This document shows, piece by piece, positions 11,411-23,670 of a stretch of DNA of 64,000 nucleotides. Under the pieces are notes generated by a model. It saw only the letters and a list, made by a program, of their open reading frames with translations. It made no database searches and was not told the DNA's origin. Made by a program: the position numbers and the translations under genes. Each line of letters begins with the position of its first letter. Within the stretch, counting starts at the first letter, position 1. This stretch comes from Ursus arctos (lineage: Eukaryota; Chordata; Mammalia; Carnivora; Ursidae), in contig NC_079873.1 in NCBI RefSeq assembly GCF_023065955.2, positions 6,028,566-6,092,565 on the forward strand, in the 5' to 3' direction.

Positions 11411-11826
11411 TCAAAATCTAAGCAAATACAGTAACAGAGGAAAGCATACTGCATCTTATGAACGTAACTGCCACTCTGAACCCCTCATCACCACTACATC
11501 AATGCAGGAGGCAGATGCCTTTCTTTCAAGGCCATGATGCAGTTTTTCACAACATGTCCCCTCACGGCCCACTGGCCAAAGAGCTTCACCACATGACCTC
11601 AACAAGCTGCAAAGGCAAGTGAAAATGCAGTCTTCATCCTGGTGGGCAGCTAAAACTCAGGGGGTTTATTACTGAGAGAGAAAAATATTCCTTTTCTGTA
11701 GTAGCAGGCATTACAACACCATTTCAAATTCCCTGAAAAACCAGCTATTTACAATTTTAACTCAGCTTTTACTGCAAAGGTAGCTACATTATCAAAATCC
11801 TTGACATCTAACTTTTCAGACCTTTA

Positions 11827-12020
11827 AAAAAAAAAAGATTGACTTACTTATTTTAGAGAGAGAGACAGCATTGGGGGTAGGCAGCACAGGAAAAGAGACA
11901 GAGAATCTTAAACAGTCTCCACACTGTGCCAGATATGGGGATCGATCTCACAACGCTGAGATCACGACCTGAGCCAAAACCAAGAGTCAATGCTTAACCG
12001 ACTGCACCACCCAGGTGCCC
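11827..12020 (-). mobile_element. Can-SINE, minus orientation, with target-site duplication
   Basis: Reads as a reverse SINE from 'aaaaaaaaaagattgactta' to 'ccacccaggtgccc'. The flanks 'ctaacttttcagacctttaa' (from 11808) and 'ctaactttttagccctttta' (from 12021) are a ~19-base duplication with a few changes. Confidence 0.95.
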
Positions 12021-13147
12021 CTAACTTTTTAGCCCTTTTAAACATATCTGGACTTCCCAGATCTCTTGATTTCATCTGCTGAAATTCTGAATCCTCTCAC
12101 TAGCTCATTATGGTATGTGTGATTTATTCCCAAGCCACACACTACTCTGCTCAGGGCACCCAACACTGCAAAGTGACCTAAGCCAACTTGGGCAGGCAAA
12201 AGAGGTTTACTTTTATTTGCCCTACCTTCTCACTAATGCTCACAGGCAGGCCTCTCCTCCCCCCTGCATTCCAGGAGGTCGGTATTCCAGCCTGAGCTGG
12301 AAGGACATGGAGCCTCTTACTGCATTTTCTCCTACCCTGGAGCAACACAGTATATGGTTCTTCACGTGTGTTTGAGATTGGACAGTGGAGAGAGACTAAA
12401 ATGGAAAATGATACACAAGGGAGAATATTTGTAAAAGGAAAACTATAGTCCCCTTACAAGAGTAAGATGGGATTATGAGTTTGGATTGACTCCAGTCAGG
12501 GGTTAAATCCTCAAGTGGTCTAGAACTTTGAAAGACAGATGGTCAACCTGGAAATATTCGTGAGACCCCTGATGATGTATATAAAGATTCAGCCAGACTC
12601 AAGATTTTTAACAGAGTCACAATTTTGTCTAGAACGGAAGATAGGTGATATCAGTAACAGTATAATTTGTACAAATTGTTTGGTCATATAATTTTTGTCA
12701 ATGGGTTTATATAAATATATACTAGAGGGCTGTGCAATGTGTGTAATACATTTTATGTGACAGAAATGATTCCGTGGTCAATTAAGCAAGTTTATTGGAG
12801 ATTTTAATATATAAACCTATGGAAATCCTCAGTGGAAAGCAAGGGACAAAATGCAGAAAGAAGCATTTTCCTAAACATGTTTCAGCATACAATCCATCTG
12901 GACAGTTACACTCTGTTCTGTTTCTATGAGGTGAAGCCCACTTTGGGAAGACCTGATATACTTGTAAATACACATACTTCATGTTATTCTTTGTTTTGAA
13001 CCAGCAGATGGACTCTTGAATCTTAGTGAAACTAAATATAAGGTATGTGAGACCTTGCTGTATGAGAAACAAGGGAAGGACAGAAGAAACGAAAGTTGGT
13101 CTGAAACATATGGAGGTCTGTGGTGTTAAAGACAATGAAGAGGTTGA
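12021..13147. other. Unassigned non-coding sequence
   Basis: No transposon, exon or RNA gene could be supported here. The frame at 12782-13135 on the minus strand (117 codons) has no recognisable domain and no convincing splice context. Confidence 0.4.
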
Positions 13148-13148
13148 G

Positions 13149-13352
13149 GGGCGCCTTGTGGTGCAGTCGGATGAGCCTCTGACTCTTGGGTTTCAGCTCA
13201 GGTCATGATCTCAGGGTCGTGGGATCGAGTCCTGCATTGACTCTGCACTCGGTGGGGAGTGTGCTTGGGATTCTTTCTCTCTCTGCCCCTCCCCCTGCCT
13301 GCTGGCATGCACTCTTTCTCTAAAATAAATAAATAAATCTTAAAAAAAAAAA
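13149..13352 (+). mobile_element. Can-SINE, plus orientation, with target-site duplication
   Basis: A full-length SINE with an A-rich tail. The flanking copies 'aagacaatgaagaggttgag' (ending 13148) and 'aagacaatgaagaagtttga' (from 13353) are the target duplication. Confidence 0.95.
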
Positions 13353-13372
13353 AAGACAATGAAGAAGTTTGA

Positions 13373-15010
13373 AAACATTCGACTACAGGCAGTCATGCAC
13401 AGAAGTGTCTCTTATGTTTTCCCTTCTTCCCATCACGTCTTTGCACCAATACCAAGGTAGTTAAGACAAATGTGAATGCAGATCCTGTCTGCACTACCAT
13501 ATCCTCCAGGCCACCAAGACCCCAGCTCAAAGCAGCATGGGGGTCGGGCAAAAGGGAAGAGTTTTTGACTAAGAAATTTAAGTTCAAGATACATGGCACT
13601 AAGTCTTAATAACCAAATGGGACTCTTCCAAAAATAGAAATTAAATAAGATATCATAAAAGATAGCTTCAAAAGATTTCAACATCAAATGAGCGAGAGGA
13701 TTCCACAGGAACCCATGGTAGTTTTAATTGGAGAAAATGAAAGCCATTTCATGGTTATTCCTCAGTGAATTGAGAATCCTTCATCCTACCTGAGTCCCTT
13801 CCTAAACTTCTGCATACTCAGTTATCAATGCATGGATGCTGTCATTGTTCCTGCACAGAGAAAACTCAGAGCAAACGTGGAGAAACTGCAACAGTGAAAA
13901 TAATCTTCCTAAGGACCAGAACTGCCAAACGGAGCACTGCCCTGTGAAAGGCGAGAACACTGGGATGTCAGGACACTGAGCCAAGTTGGATGGCCAACAG
14001 TGACTGGAGGAGAATTCTTCCATTGGGTGGGAGACCGGGGTGAAAACCTCTGAAGTCCTCTCCAACTCAGACTATGAATTCCTCATTCCTCCTCTCTACA
14101 TAAAATACTTCAAAGCACTTTGCTTGCTCTTAGCTAACCTTGCCAACAAAAGCAAGCAGTGATGTAAATGATCCAAAAACTCTCCATGATTTGACTTCTA
14201 ATGTCATGCCATTTTCTTGGTGCAGAATACTAGCACTCGTCTTTCCGTCTCCGTTCAAGTACAGTCTCAGTTACACGCAGTCTAGATACTGAAGGAGAGG
14301 ACAGAGGTTTGAACTTCATTTGGAGTCATTCTGTGATTTAAACTAGATACAGCGGCAAAGTCACCAACCGTAACTCCCATTCAAGCATCAGGAACTAGGC
14401 AACACTGTGGGCCAACAGGAAGAAACAGTTTTGCCCATTTGCTTTCTCTTGCTATCCTCTTCGCTTCCTTTCAGCCTGCCTAGCTGGTAATGGAAAAGGT
14501 TCTCTCTTCCTTTGTATCCTTTCTTTTAATGCAGTCGAGTAAGGGTCTGTTGGTTTGGCCTGTGCTTTTATACACTTAATTCAGAATCACAAACGAGCCT
14601 GCTTCTGTCTTACAGCAATGTGAGCCAAAACAATGTACGTGTAAATGACTGTCTTTGCAGATCACCAGGATTCCCCCAAGCTCCAGGCTCTCCTTCCTGT
14701 GTTTTTTTTTTTTCCCTTATAAAGATCAGTTTCCTGCAGAAATGATATATCAATAGCTTTTGTTTGCTCCAAACCCTATAAGCATCATTCTGAGGTTTCC
14801 AGACCTTAAGGCTACTTACATAATTTTTTTAAATTGGTTACGTTTACCCTTGTCTACATTTACACAACCTAGTCATCTTCAGTGCACATTTGAAACTACT
14901 TCTCACCCTGTCAATTTACTTCCTATCCTCTTCATATGATAATTCACCTTTATCCCTCTCTGTATCTACTTCCTTTTCACCAAAAGCTTGTATGGCAAGC
15001 TATGTTTACA
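13373..15010. other. Unassigned non-coding sequence
   Basis: I see no transposon that I can name and no exon with good splice sites on both sides. A T-run at 14702-14713 is the only simple repeat. Confidence 0.4.
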
Positions 15011-15011
15011 T

Positions 15012-15390
15012 CAGGGGTCCCTGAACCTGTCACTATTGGCATTTGGAGCCACATAATTCATTATTGTCAGGGCCCATCCTGTGCATTCAAGGAGGCTGAG
15101 TGGCATCCATGGCCTCCAGCTACTAGATGCAAGTAGCCAGCCTATCCTCTAGTTATAGCCACCACCATCCCCTAGTTGTGGCCACCACCGTCCTAGTTGT
15201 AGCCACCACCGTCCCCTAGTTGTAGCCACCACCGTCCCCTAGTTGTGGTTACCACCATCCCCTAGTTGTGGTTACCACCATCCCCTAGTTGTAGCCACCA
15301 CCGTCCCCTAGTTGTATTTCCTGATAATTGTCAAACAGCCCTAGGGAAGAGGGAACAAAATCACACACATACTCACACACCCAGCTGAAA
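15012..15390 (-). mobile_element. MER20 (hAT-Charlie), minus orientation, expanded by a minisatellite
   Basis: The left part matches the reverse of MER20: 'cactattggcatttggagcc', 'cctgtgcattcaaggaggct', 'ctagatgcaagtag'. The expected 'cccagttgtgacaacca' stretch is replaced by a tandem array (15151-15309), after which MER20-like text resumes ('aattgtcaaacagccctagg'). Confidence 0.8.
15151..15316 (+). repeat. 23-bp minisatellite, seven units plus a partial
   Basis: Units begin with 'agttgt' at 15151, 15174, 15195, 15218, 15241, 15264 and 15287, with a partial from 15310. All are 23 bases except the second (21). The consensus is 'agttgtagccaccaccgtcc' plus 'cct'. Units 5 and 6 are identical and share the variant 'ggttaccaccatcc', so at least one duplication step copied an already altered unit. 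Confidence 0.95.
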
Positions 15391-16375
15391 CCACCAGCCA
15401 CATAAACAATGGGAAAAGGGCTCTTCAGATCCTTCCAGTGTAATATTTAGGGAAAGCACTCACCCAGCCTGATAAGCAGAGCTTTTGCTTAGACACCAAC
15501 ATGAGAAGGATGCCCCATGGCTGTGACTGAGGGTATGAACAATGCTTGGAGAACGTTCACCCTCTTTCTGAAACACCACGGTCACCCAGGCATCTGTCTG
15601 AGCAGAAAGGATTTGACATTTGGAGGGGACCACACAGAAGGAGCACCCAGGAGGGGTGGAGTGTGCACGCCACGCCAGCTGGGAGAGGAGATCCAGGAGG
15701 ACTGAGCTAAGGCAGAAGGGATCTGCTGGGTACAGGATATCTGGGCACGAAACAGAACTGCCTTTCTGGGAGTCAGAAAGGCGTGGTTAGATAATCCAGG
15801 TTCAAGTCGGCTGGATCCACAGTCACCATGTCCAAGAATCACAGAGCATGGAACTAACACACAGAGAGCTTTGGACTACACCCAGATTCCAAGGCAATGC
15901 TTGCTTTCCTTGGAGCCTTTCTGATGTTGTTGTGGAATGCAGCCCAGGCCCAAAGATGAGTCAAAGATAACTTTCAGTGAAAGGTGCTTTGTGGGTGCTG
16001 AGCAGATGAGAGGGGCCTCCTAACCTCCACGCCCTTGCCTATCCCTGAATGGTTGCCTCAAAACACGTCCTCACTCCCTTTCCTCTGGGAAGTCTCTTAT
16101 TTGTCCACATGTCTAGAATTTCCAGCACCTCACACTACTTCCTCACCTACTGGGATGAATTACCCTTTAACCAAGAGACCCTAGGAAACAAAAAAGCGAA
16201 AGAAACAGAACACTATGGAGTCAGGGAGACAAGGATATTCTCCCACTTGAAGTACTTACTTCTACATCCAAAAACCTAGGATTAACTTGTTTAGTGACTG
16301 CTTTCACATGGAAGGCCAGGAAAACCTATTTATTTTCTCTCCACTTTCCTCATCAGGATAAAAGTGTACAGTGCT
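15391..16375. other. Unassigned non-coding sequence
   Basis: No recognised repeat or gene. A minus-strand segment at 15531-15469 is open and bounded by an AG and by 'ctgg|gtgagtgc', but it is only 63 bases and its peptide is nondescript. Confidence 0.35.
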
Positions 16376-16379
16376 CTGC

Positions 16380-16720
16380 AGTAGAAAAGAATGAGCTAGT
16401 GATCCATGTATCAACATGGATGGATATCACAGAAGCCATGTTGAGGGCAAAAGCCAGACAGAGGAGTCCGCACCGCCTGCTTCCTCTTGCACGAAGTTTT
16501 AAGGATAGGCAATACTAATGTCTGGTGATAGAAGTCAGTAGACATGCAGATTGGTGCAGACGCAGATTGGCAGGGGCAGGATCCACCGTGGATAGTGCAC
16601 GTGCGCTGGATCTTGATCTTGTGTTGGTTACACAGGTGCAGACAAATGGAAAACACATCACGTTGTACACAAGATTTCTACGCTGCGTCTCCCTTCCTAC
16701 TTATAAGTTATCACTTAGTT
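16380..16720 (+). mobile_element. Old L1M 3' end fragment, plus orientation
   Basis: 'gaatgagctagtgatccatg', 'caacatggatggatatcaca', 'gtctggtgatagaagtcag' and 'ttggttacacaggtgcagac' follow the order of the end of ORF2 and the 3' UTR in ancient L1M elements. Confidence 0.7.
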
Positions 16721-17686
16721 TAAAAAATTCAAGTTGCTTTCAAATAATGTAAGATACGGTCAACAAAAATGACATAGGAGGCATGCTGCTTCCAAAGAAT
16801 CTCTTCTTTTCTGACCCTAGAAAAAAAGCACAAGATATTTGTTCTCCATGTACCGGAGAGTGTTACCAACCTTCTGAAGAGAACACCCACGTACATTTCC
16901 CATTCTAGGAGGGTGACATTGTAAATTAGGTGAAATATTCTTGTAGCCTTGTCTGTGGATAAGAGGCTGGTAAAAGTGAACAGAGACACAAAAAACTACC
17001 AGCAACATGAGTACAAACCCTCTGTGGATGGCTGCCACTTAGAAACAACATCCTGTATAACACACATCCTAGGGGGTACCATGGATCTTTGTCGCTGGGG
17101 ACCACTGGATACACATCTCAAAAGGTCACCAGTGCATCGCCTGCATTGTGGCGTGCAGGACTTCAGAGCCTGGCCTCAGCAGCTTGAACAAAGACTTGCT
17201 GGGACACGATTCATGAAGACAGCTGTGTTTTACTCTCCGTGTCAGACACAGCCAAGGAGACTTAGCAGCAGCCCACGGGGATCTATCATCTCAAAATCCA
17301 CCAACTGCAACAGGAGACAGAAGGTGCCTGCAGCTCATTAACACTACAGAACAGTGTTCAGGTTTTTTTAAGGTGAACAGATTTGAGAAACCTGAGGGCC
17401 ACTGGGTTACTCCCCTAATTTGACTGCAAATCTGAAATTATGTATAGAAGAGAGAGGGAAGTCTGCTGTTAGTGCCAATCTCTTGAGGCCAGCGTCTAAG
17501 CGTCCCTGTGAAAGGTCACACCTGACTTTCCATTACATAACTGATTAAGTATTGCACAAATGTGGGGGCCTTGGCTGCCTCACAGATGTTGGCACCTTTT
17601 TTAGATAGAAGGTTCGTCTCTACATGGGGAAACAACTTGGGCTCTGATCTGTCAGGGTGGTGGTTCACTGATTTGCCAGGGTGGAG
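16721..17686. other. Unassigned non-coding sequence
   Basis: Nothing recognised. The 130-codon plus-strand frame at 16949-17341 has no motif that I know and no convincing exon borders; it is treated as chance. Confidence 0.35.
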
Positions 17687-17868
17687 TTTCTCAAAAGTCA
17701 GCAAGCATCAGCATCATCTGATAGGCTTTTTCAGACCCAGATCCCCAGGCTCTATCGATCTTTGGAACTTCTGATTCAGGAGCTTTGGGATAGGGCTTAA
17801 CAATGTGCATCTCTAGAAGCTCCCAGGTGATGCCGATGCTGCCCATCCCAGGAGCGCACTTGGAGTGG
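17687..17868 (+). mobile_element. MER5A (hAT-Charlie), plus orientation
   Basis: The blocks 'agcatcagcatcatctgata', 'cccagatccccaggctctat', 'cttctgattcaggagctttg', 'aatgtgcatctctagaagct' and 'cccaggtgatgccgatgctg' occur in MER5A order. Confidence 0.85.
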
Positions 17869-18198
17869 CCTGGGTTAGGGCTGGTCCTTCGGATCCGGTT
17901 ATCGCTCTCTGAGAATTCACTTCAAGCAGCTAAGACACCAGGCACCGGCATTCAAAGGATCTGCACAGGTAAAGCTTATGCATCCACCACCAAATGAGCT
18001 TATTTACATGGTTTCCCTGTGTCTGTATAACTTCTAGCACTTGGCATGTTGCCACAGGAAGACGTGAGTAACCTGCATCTGAGTAACTGGATTGGAACAC
18101 CACACGGGAGTCTGCAATCTGTCTAAAACACAGATGGCCCAGACAACTAGATTCACCTTTATGTCTATCCTGTAGGTACTCATGTTCTAGGATCTATT

Positions 18199-18235
18199 GA
18201 TATTTTTATTTATTTATTTATTTATTTTTTTTTTT
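18199..18235 (+). repeat. TATT/T-run microsatellite
   Basis: Repeated 'ttta' units pass into a T run. It could be the tail of a lost minus-strand SINE, but no SINE body is left. Confidence 0.8.
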
Positions 18236-18384
18236 AGCTGAAGATCTAGATCTAGGAATACCAATGTCTTTGCTGTCTTGTTCCAAATATTTTCAGGGGT
18301 AATAATGTAAACCTCTTTTCAGCCCCCAAGCTGGAATGAAACATGAATTCTATGGAATAGGATGCTGTCAGAAGTAGCAAACAG

Positions 18385-18589
18385 GGGCGCCTGGGTGGCA
18401 CAGCGGTTAAGCGTCTGCCTTCAGCTCAGGGCGTGATCCCAGCGTTATGGGATCGAGCCCCACATCAGGCTCCTCCGCTAGGAGCCTGCTTCTTCCTCTC
18501 CCACTCCCCCTGCTTGTGTTCCCTCTATCGCTGGCTGTCTCTCTCTCTGTCAAATAAATAAATAAAATCTTAAAAAAAAAAAAAAAAAA
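18385..18589 (+). mobile_element. Young Can-SINE (bear-type) with perfect 15-bp target duplication
   Basis: A full-length copy of the 'cacagcggttaagcgtctgcc' variant with an 18-A tail. The 15-base target duplication 'agaagtagcaaacag' is identical at 18370-18384 and 18590-18604, which points to a recent insertion. Confidence 0.97.
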
Positions 18590-19047
18590 AGAAGTAGCAA
18601 ACAGACTTCTCTGGTGAGTCCCATGGGCTATACAGTCTCCTCCCTGAGCGGGCAGACAATGACACAGATGAGCAGCCAGAAAAGCAATAAAAGTATGACA
18701 CAGAGATGTTGATGCAAGGAAGCTGTTTACCACAAATACTCTCTCTGGGTTGTCTTCAGGACACACGCCTGGTGCTACATTCTAAAGACAGCGAGTAATG
18801 ATCGGAGGAAATTTTAAATGTCAAGCAAATTCAAAAGAAGTCAAGAAAATGGTTTCAACACCATCTAATGGCATGTACTTTAAAGCATTAGGGTGCAAAT
18901 AAGAATTTCCTGGAAGTTCAGCTGGCAAAACATCCCTACACCAACATTCTAAACCACTGCCTCTCTGAAAGCTGCTTATTTTATTTGCCCCTGACTGTGC
19001 ATCCCCAGGGTTCCTCTCTGTTTCTTTCCAGCTGGCTACAAACATGA

Positions 19048-19218
19048 CCTCTGGAGTCAGAAAGTCCCAGGTTCAATTCTCATCTGTGCCGTGTGACCTT
19101 GAACAAATTATCATCCTGAGCCCCTGCTTCTATCTCTACTAAAGGGAGATAAGAACACCTATGTCCTAGTAAACAAAGCATTCAAGTGCATAGCATGTAA
19201 GAAGCCTCAAATACAATA
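19048..19218 (+). mobile_element. MIR, plus orientation
   Basis: 'ctggagtcagaaagtcccag', 'gttcaattctcatctgtgcc', 'tgtgaccttgaacaaattat' and 'tctactaaagggagataaga' match the tRNA-related and core parts of MIR. Confidence 0.85.
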
Positions 19219-19364
19219 TTTAGGATCTTATTATGGTAAGAACATTTCACGTGAGATCCACCCTCTTCAATATTTATTCACAACACTATTGTTAATCATA
19301 CCATACACCACGCTGTTCGTCAGATCTCTAGAACTTACTCGTCTTGCCTAACTGAAACATTATG

Positions 19365-19720
19365 CCCACTGATAGGATCCAGCAATCCCACCACTGGGTT
19401 TTCATCCAGATGAATTGAAACTGGATCTCAGAGAGACATTAGCATTTCTGTTTGCACTGCAGTGCTGTCCACAATAGCCAAGATGTGAAAATGACCTAAA
19501 TGCCCATCAACAGGTGAATAAAGACAATGAAATACTATTCAGCCTTAAAAAAAAAAAAAGCAAATCCTGCCATATGCAATAACATGGATGAATTGTAAGG
19601 ACATAATGCAGAGTAAGGGAAGCCAGTCCTAGGACGACAAAGATTACATGAGTATTTGCATGCTCTCATTGCTGACGTGGTCTGCCTAATGTGCTCTAAA
19701 TTTCAAAGTATAGAATGAAG
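19365..19720 (+). mobile_element. Old L1 fragment (ORF2 3' end), plus orientation
   Basis: 'gatccagcaatcccaccact', 'gctgtccacaatagccaaga', 'tgcccatcaacaggtgaata' and 'aataacatggatgaattgta' are the typical C-terminal ORF2 sequence of L1. Confidence 0.85.
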
Positions 19721-21270
19721 CAAATATGCCTCTCTATAAAAATCAACCCTTCACCAAACCCTCTTGAGATTTATTAACCCTAACTGCTTCTATGTGATTT
19801 TCCTTGCTTTTCTCCTAACTCCCATTTCTTCCTGATTTGACTTTTGCCTCAAAAGTTCCCAGGCATGGACTCCCATTTCTCTCACTGACCCTGGCTTATT
19901 CTTCCAACACCAACTACGGTGCAAGTTACAACCCCATCAGAGCCACCATGCAACACAGTCTGCTTCTTCCAGCCTTCTCGTCCTTGACTAGTATGAGCAG
20001 TGTGCCCTGTCTGTGGTAAGTTGTGGAGCCTCTTGGAAGTCTGAGTGGAATTACTCCAGGTCTAAGAAAGAAAGTCCACATTCAGAGGTGTTCTAGCCCA
20101 TTCACTTTTCATCAATGATAGAAGCAACAGCCAAGATCTGAAAGAGCTGTGGGTACCATCGCCCACCCACCCACCATGCCTGCCCTGACCTACAAAGTCA
20201 TGCCCTGGGTACGTGGCAATTAGGAGAAAACACTGGGAGAACCACTCTTCCCAGCTCACTGCATCACTTCCATCTCCTAAGCCGGCCATTGGTGCTGACC
20301 CTTTCTGACTTATTACCCTTACCGGTCCCCTTGAAAAGAAAGATCCTAACTCCAAGCTTTCCTTAATCTGTTGTAAACTTTTAAAGCTCTAAATCTACCC
20401 TGTATGATTCTCGATCAATAAATGTTGAATAAGGACATAAATCTCTGGGAAAGTTCATGCAGCTGTAATAACAACAGTATAATGATTAAAGATTCATAAA
20501 TAAAATCCATTTGCTACCCTCAGAAAGAGTTCTTGATATCCACTAAAGCTTTCATTCGAATCAACCTAGTAGACTGTTAAATTATATCGGAAGATCAAAA
20601 ATACACATATATTCTTCATATTAACACATCTCTTTATCTCATTTACTGACAGGGCACACAATCAAGGTCTGGAGACTACTGTTTTCAACTGCCCAGACCA
20701 ATTTCTGCCTCTAGGTTGCCTATGCCTTCTCAATTCTACATGCTAAGATTGTAATAAAACGTTACTGAATATAATATTCTGCCAGCAAGAACAAAGCTGA
20801 ACGTGCTGGGGTCGTCTACTTCCTCGGTCCCTAATTCCCTTGCACGGCCACCTCTTATCAACTTGGTGTGGCAGTTTGCTGCAATTTATCTGTGGCTGAG
20901 GCAGAGTTGCTGCCTCACGGTTATATTTGTCTAAATCATGTGTCACCTAGCATTTCCTTTATTTTTCCATTAGGTAATCATCCACCTTGCTCAAGCAAGG
21001 AAACAAGCAGGAAAACAATGGTGATAATTTTCCATAAACACTCCCAAGGCTGCGTCCCAGGAACGCAAATCTCTTAGCATGCTAATCTTCAGAAAATCAG
21101 ATCACTCCACTGAGTTTAAAGAAAGATGAAACTCAACATTTACCATTTTAAAATACGGGAATTAAATATTTGGTCATGATTCCTGAATGACCTACATACT
21201 TGAAAAACATAAAAATGGCTTCAGAAGAAGGCTCACAGAAACGAATGCTCTCCAGGGCCAGCTGTGGTAA
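19721..21270. other. Unassigned non-coding sequence
   Basis: A splice-like open segment ends at a donor 'tctgtg|gtaagttg' (20014) after a good pyrimidine tract and AG near 19854, but only one of three frames is open and the peptide is unremarkable. A short 'tcaataaatgttgaat' at 20415 may be an L2 3' end. Nothing else is recognised. Confidence 0.35.
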
Positions 21271-21274
21271 GCAT

Positions 21275-21410
21275 GCTCAGTGCTTTTTAAAGCACGATTT
21301 AGTCCTCACAAGGATGCTAGACAGTAGGCAGAGCTGGGACTCAAAGCCAGGTCTTCTGCTTTTAAGACTGGCAAATCTCCCTGCAACCAAAACCATCTGT
21401 ATCACAACAG
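21275..21410 (-). mobile_element. MIR fragment, minus orientation
   Basis: 'cagtgctttttaaagcacga', 'tagtcctcacaaggatgcta' and 'ggcagagctgggactcaaag' follow the reverse order of MIR, with the central part missing. Confidence 0.65.
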
Positions 21411-21989
21411 AACTCACATGTTGAGTTTCCGCCCTGCAAGTTTCCTTTGCATGGTCAGCACCATGCACAATTTAGGCAAGTACATTCTGATAGGCAAACA
21501 GCGGGCAGCCCACAAATGCTTGCCCCTTGCTGGTCTCAAGAGCTCTATTGTATTTAAGACCCTTTGAAGGTGAACAACAGGGTGCCACAGTGAGAAGGGA
21601 CACAGTCCATTCAAGGGAAGGAACGGTGAGGCTACTGAGAGCCACAGGTGATAGGCAGGTAGGTAAAGGAGCCTGCACAGGACTCGTCTATAGAACATAC
21701 TCGCAAATACCCAACAGAAAGTAGGACCTGGCCTTTCCTGTTTATGTCTATCTTATGCTCTTCTGAAATTCCATACCTCCAGAATTTAACTCAAAATTGC
21801 CTTACTTTCTGCATGCAGACTTTCTGGGTAAATTTTGGTAATGTTCACTTTGCTTTCCCCCAGCATATCTCCTGCTACGACCCACAAGCACACTTGTCCA
21901 GGATTTCTGACCTACCCACAGTTTCCCTAAGGCACCATGCTCCTTGGTACATTCACATGAGTTATTTCACATGCCCAGACATCATGTCT

Positions 21990-22290
21990 TCCCTTCTCTC
22001 TCCAGCTAATTCCTGCTAGTTCGTCAGGACCCCACTGAGCACCACCTCCCTCTGTGGTCCTCCCTCCCCACCCCACCACCCCAGGTTGCACGAGCTCCCT
22101 GACCCTTTGTATCCTTCAGCATCTTGAGCATTCTTCCTGCCTCAGTTTTTACTGCCTATTAATTTCTCTGGCTCATTCACCAGATCACAGACACTTTCGG
22201 GGCAAGGATTGACTCTTTCTTCTCCATATCTTTGAGGCTTAAAGCAATGCCTTCCCACATTAGGCACTCAATAAGTATTTATTGAAGAAA
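21990..22290 (+). mobile_element. L2 3' fragment, plus orientation
   Basis: The end 'cattaggcactcaataagta' plus 'tttattgaagaa' is the usual L2 terminus, and the upstream text ('gccttcagcatcttgag'-like, 'ggcaaggattgactctttct') fits the L2 3' region. The start is approximate. Confidence 0.7.
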
Positions 22291-23525
22291 CAAGAGAGTT
22301 TTGCCCAGATGCATCAAAACCAAATAAAGTGCTTTAAAAATTTCTGTCTCTCCCAGGTGCTGCCTCTGACATAATTATAGATTGTTGTATCACACTGAGT
22401 AACAGTTCCACCAAAACACATTGACTGTATCTTTTTGATCTTCCATTATCTGTCAGTCCTTGAATGTATCTCATCTTTTCTATCTCTTTCCATTGAACTC
22501 TCTCCAAATTGTGTCTTTGAGCTACTAAAGGATCTAAAATATTAATGATATCTCTTTTAATCTCACTGATTTCTTTCTACAACACATGGTAGCCGTGAAG
22601 CAGATCACAAAATCATCCCAGAGTGTAAGTATTCTAGAGTTATTTTCTCTGACAGAATTGAAAATAATAGTAACCCAGGTTGATTAAACTCCTCAAAATT
22701 CAGGAGCATGAACAGCTTTATTTACCTCTTTTTGGTTGACAGGAGTTTGTGTTACTAATTAGGTATCATTTATATAGAATAAAAATCCATTACAGGTGGC
22801 ACGTTTACAATTTCTAATGTGATGTTCATAAATATACAAATACAAGCAATTTATTTTAACCCAGCATAGCAAACAGAGGTTTGATCAGAAATCACACACC
22901 AGCAGCTGAGTTAAGAAAGAAAAACAAATCTTCATCCTCACTTAAAACAACACCACAGTACGGCTCCCTCAAAACTACCTTTCTTAGAAGAGCAACACAT
23001 ACTCTGCTTTTCTTGCCTTAATAAATGCTACATCTTGGATGACCTTTTTTGCTGCTATTTGTTATTTCCAGAAAGTTCATAACCATCAACTTTTTTTCCT
23101 GAGTAGGAAAAATTGCAAATATATAATAGCCTCAAGTAGATCTGTATTTGGATGAGAAACTACAATGATGAGAAAGCAACGGTTTGAATAAGAAGGGCTT
23201 ATGTTTCTCACATAACAAGTCAGGAAGTGGGTGGCCAAGAGCTGGTGAATCTGCTCACTGACGCCTTCGGGGACAAGTGCTCTTTCAAGATCTGCATCAC
23301 CACCCTCAACATCTTGTTCTTGGCTCATCACGGATGTGGCCTCATAGTCACTATCGTCGGCGTGCATCCAGGCATCCAGGCATCCAGGAAGGGAAGGACA
23401 TTCTGTGGAGTCTCTCTCTCTCTCCTTCTTTTTTATCAAGAGAGCAAAGACTTTCCAAGACCCCACCTGGCAGATACCCACTAGCATGGGGAGAACAACC
23501 ATATCTCCACCCAACTTTTGGTTAA
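22291..23525. other. Unassigned sequence including an open frame of uncertain origin
   Basis: No transposon is recognised up to about 23200. A minus-strand frame at 23514-23086 has an acidic middle stretch (ADDSDYEATSVMSQEQDVEG). Its flanks lack convincing splice sites and the adjacent DNA looks like a decayed LTR, so I do not call it a gene. A small (catccagg)3 repeat lies at 23367-23390. Confidence 0.3.
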
Positions 23526-23670
23526 CTCATGGCCAGCTGATTAGTAATCTTGGGCATGATGACTCATCACATTCAAAGGCTCTGCCCACGCTCAAAGGTA
23601 GGGAAATTACGCAGGGTATGCAGACCAGGGATTGGGAATCTCTGGGACCGTCTTAGAATTCTGGCCAACA
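23526..23670 (-). mobile_element. LTR-like remnant (MaLR-type), minus orientation
   Basis: 'ctctgcccacgctcaaaggt', 'gggaaattacgcagggtatg' and 'gggaccgtcttagaattctg' resemble the reverse strand of MaLR LTRs. The fragment is short and diverged. Confidence 0.4.

Noticed and set aside
15151..15316. Tandem array as a CRISPR array
   Set aside because: Units are contiguous without unique spacers and the genome is mammalian; it is a minisatellite in MER20.
16949..17341. 130-codon plus-strand frame
   Set aside because: No domain, no splice context, and composition typical of a chance frame.
23086..23514. Minus-strand frame with an acidic, protein-like middle (ADDSDYEATSVMSQEQDVEG)
   Set aside because: No convincing acceptor upstream (purine-rich GA run instead) and adjoining LTR-like DNA; the composition alone is not enough to call a gene.
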